Shown here piece by piece: positions 63,501 through 64,000 of a DNA stretch of 64,000 nucleotides. How positions within the stretch are numbered: position 1 is the stretch's first letter; each line of letters begins with the position of its first letter. The notes under the pieces are model-generated. The model saw nothing but the letters and a program-made list of their open reading frames with translations, ran no database searches and was not told where the DNA came from. The DNA lies in contig OY728136.1 in the NCBI GenBank assembly GCA_963277665.1, positions 1,974,572,576 to 1,974,636,575 of the forward strand, read 5' to 3'. The translations under genes and the position numbers were made by a program. Source of the DNA: Viscum album. Lineage: Eukaryota > Streptophyta > Magnoliopsida > Santalales > Viscaceae.

Positions 63501-64000
63501 TGATTGAATGTTTTTTTTCATTAATAAAAATTTCCATAATGATTATGCCTTATTTAATAATGGTACCTTCCACTATTTGTAACACTTAATGAGAATTTGA
63601 ACCCTCACATATTTTTATTCTTTTACCTTGGATATGAAGATGCAATATTTGAATGATGTTTAATGATTCCAGAAATATTCCTTTATTGTGTTTTTATATT
63701 CTGTTACCAATGTAAAATGTGTATAATATATGTATATAATTATTCAAGACAACTGAATTGATTGGTACATTAGGATTATATCCCTTTTATATATAAAAAT
63801 GTAATATAGTAGACATTGGCTCTGAGTAATTGATGTTAGGGTTATTACATTTCTTATTAGAGGAATATTCTTAAAAACCATGGGAACTAAATTCTGGATA
63901 ACAATGATCCTGGAATAGAACCCCATGAAACTATTTGTGGATTAGTTTAAGAATAGAATAACACCATGTTAACGAAGAGACTATGTGGTTTTCTAATAAA
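60568..64000 (+). repeat. Element E: LTR running out of the window
   Basis: TGTAACACTTGAACATT at 60568 looks like an LTR start. Downstream, CCACTCACCTTAATTTTAAAAG near 61464-61485 matches the TATA context of the element C LTRs (CCACTCACCTCACTTATAAA). ACCATCTCCACTAAGCGATG near 61982 matches a phrase in the repeated modules, read in the same sense. The TATA-like site is nearer the start (about 0.9 kb) than in the other copies. No interior or second LTR is visible, so whether it is a solo LTR or a 5' LTR is open. Confidence 0.45.
61170..61187. repeat. TA dinucleotide microsatellite
   Basis: Nine tandem TA units. Confidence 0.8.

Noticed and set aside
1..64000. tRNA, rRNA, CRISPR or intact host gene
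   Set aside because: No cloverleaf arms, rRNA core motifs, regularly spaced identical repeats with spacers, or intron-exon gene with a recognisable product were seen.

Overview
This window looks like a gene-poor, very A+T-rich stretch of heterochromatin from a large plant genome, most likely a flowering plant. I base this on chromodomain-type Ty3/gypsy retrotransposons with long LTRs, initiator-Met-tRNA primer sites, a CACTA transposon end, and plant-type DUF4283 coding remains. Genus cannot be read from the sequence. I found no intact host gene, rRNA, tRNA or CRISPR. Almost every long ORF is a short chance frame or a fragment of a decayed retrotransposon.

Layout. 1-2818: A+T-rich, nothing firm. 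2819-4060: a possible primer site followed by a decayed coding-like stretch of unknown identity. 4147-5930: a 1.8 kb degenerate, G-poor array built on ACTAATTATT. 6180-6720: the right end of a CACTA (En/Spm-like) DNA transposon. 8640-9793: a decayed DUF4283/zinc-knuckle reading frame. 10643-21093: element A, a minus-strand, apparently non-coding LTR element with about 4.1 kb LTRs. 22123-55399: element B, a minus-strand chromovirus split by two later insertions. 56300-64000: element D, a plus-strand chromovirus 3' half with its LTR, then a further LTR (E) running out of the window.

The nest is the main structural result. Element B runs right to left as 5' LTR (52677-55399), gag, protease, RT, RNase H, integrase, chromodomain and 3' LTR (22123-24823). 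Element C (27375-39829, minus strand, LTRs about 4.6 kb, same family as A) sits inside the B reverse transcriptase: RT homology stops at 39830 and resumes at 27374. Element F (41891-52345, plus strand) sits at the gag end of B and is flanked by a perfect 5-bp duplication, GAAGG. F is the youngest: its two 2.2 kb LTRs are still very similar, and its whole gag-pol lies in one reading frame from 45448 to about 50079 without a frameshift, though broken by about two dozen stops.

Two signals deserve attention. The stops in F are nearly all of the kind made by C-to-T change in CAG, CAA or CGA, with CAG to TAG dominant, which points to CHG-methylation-driven decay. And the F leader and LTRs carry repeated palindromes of the form ACACGCCGTGT in a roughly 94-bp period, with a related decayed array in the B LTRs. 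Boundaries of old LTRs are by-eye alignments and may be off by tens of bases.
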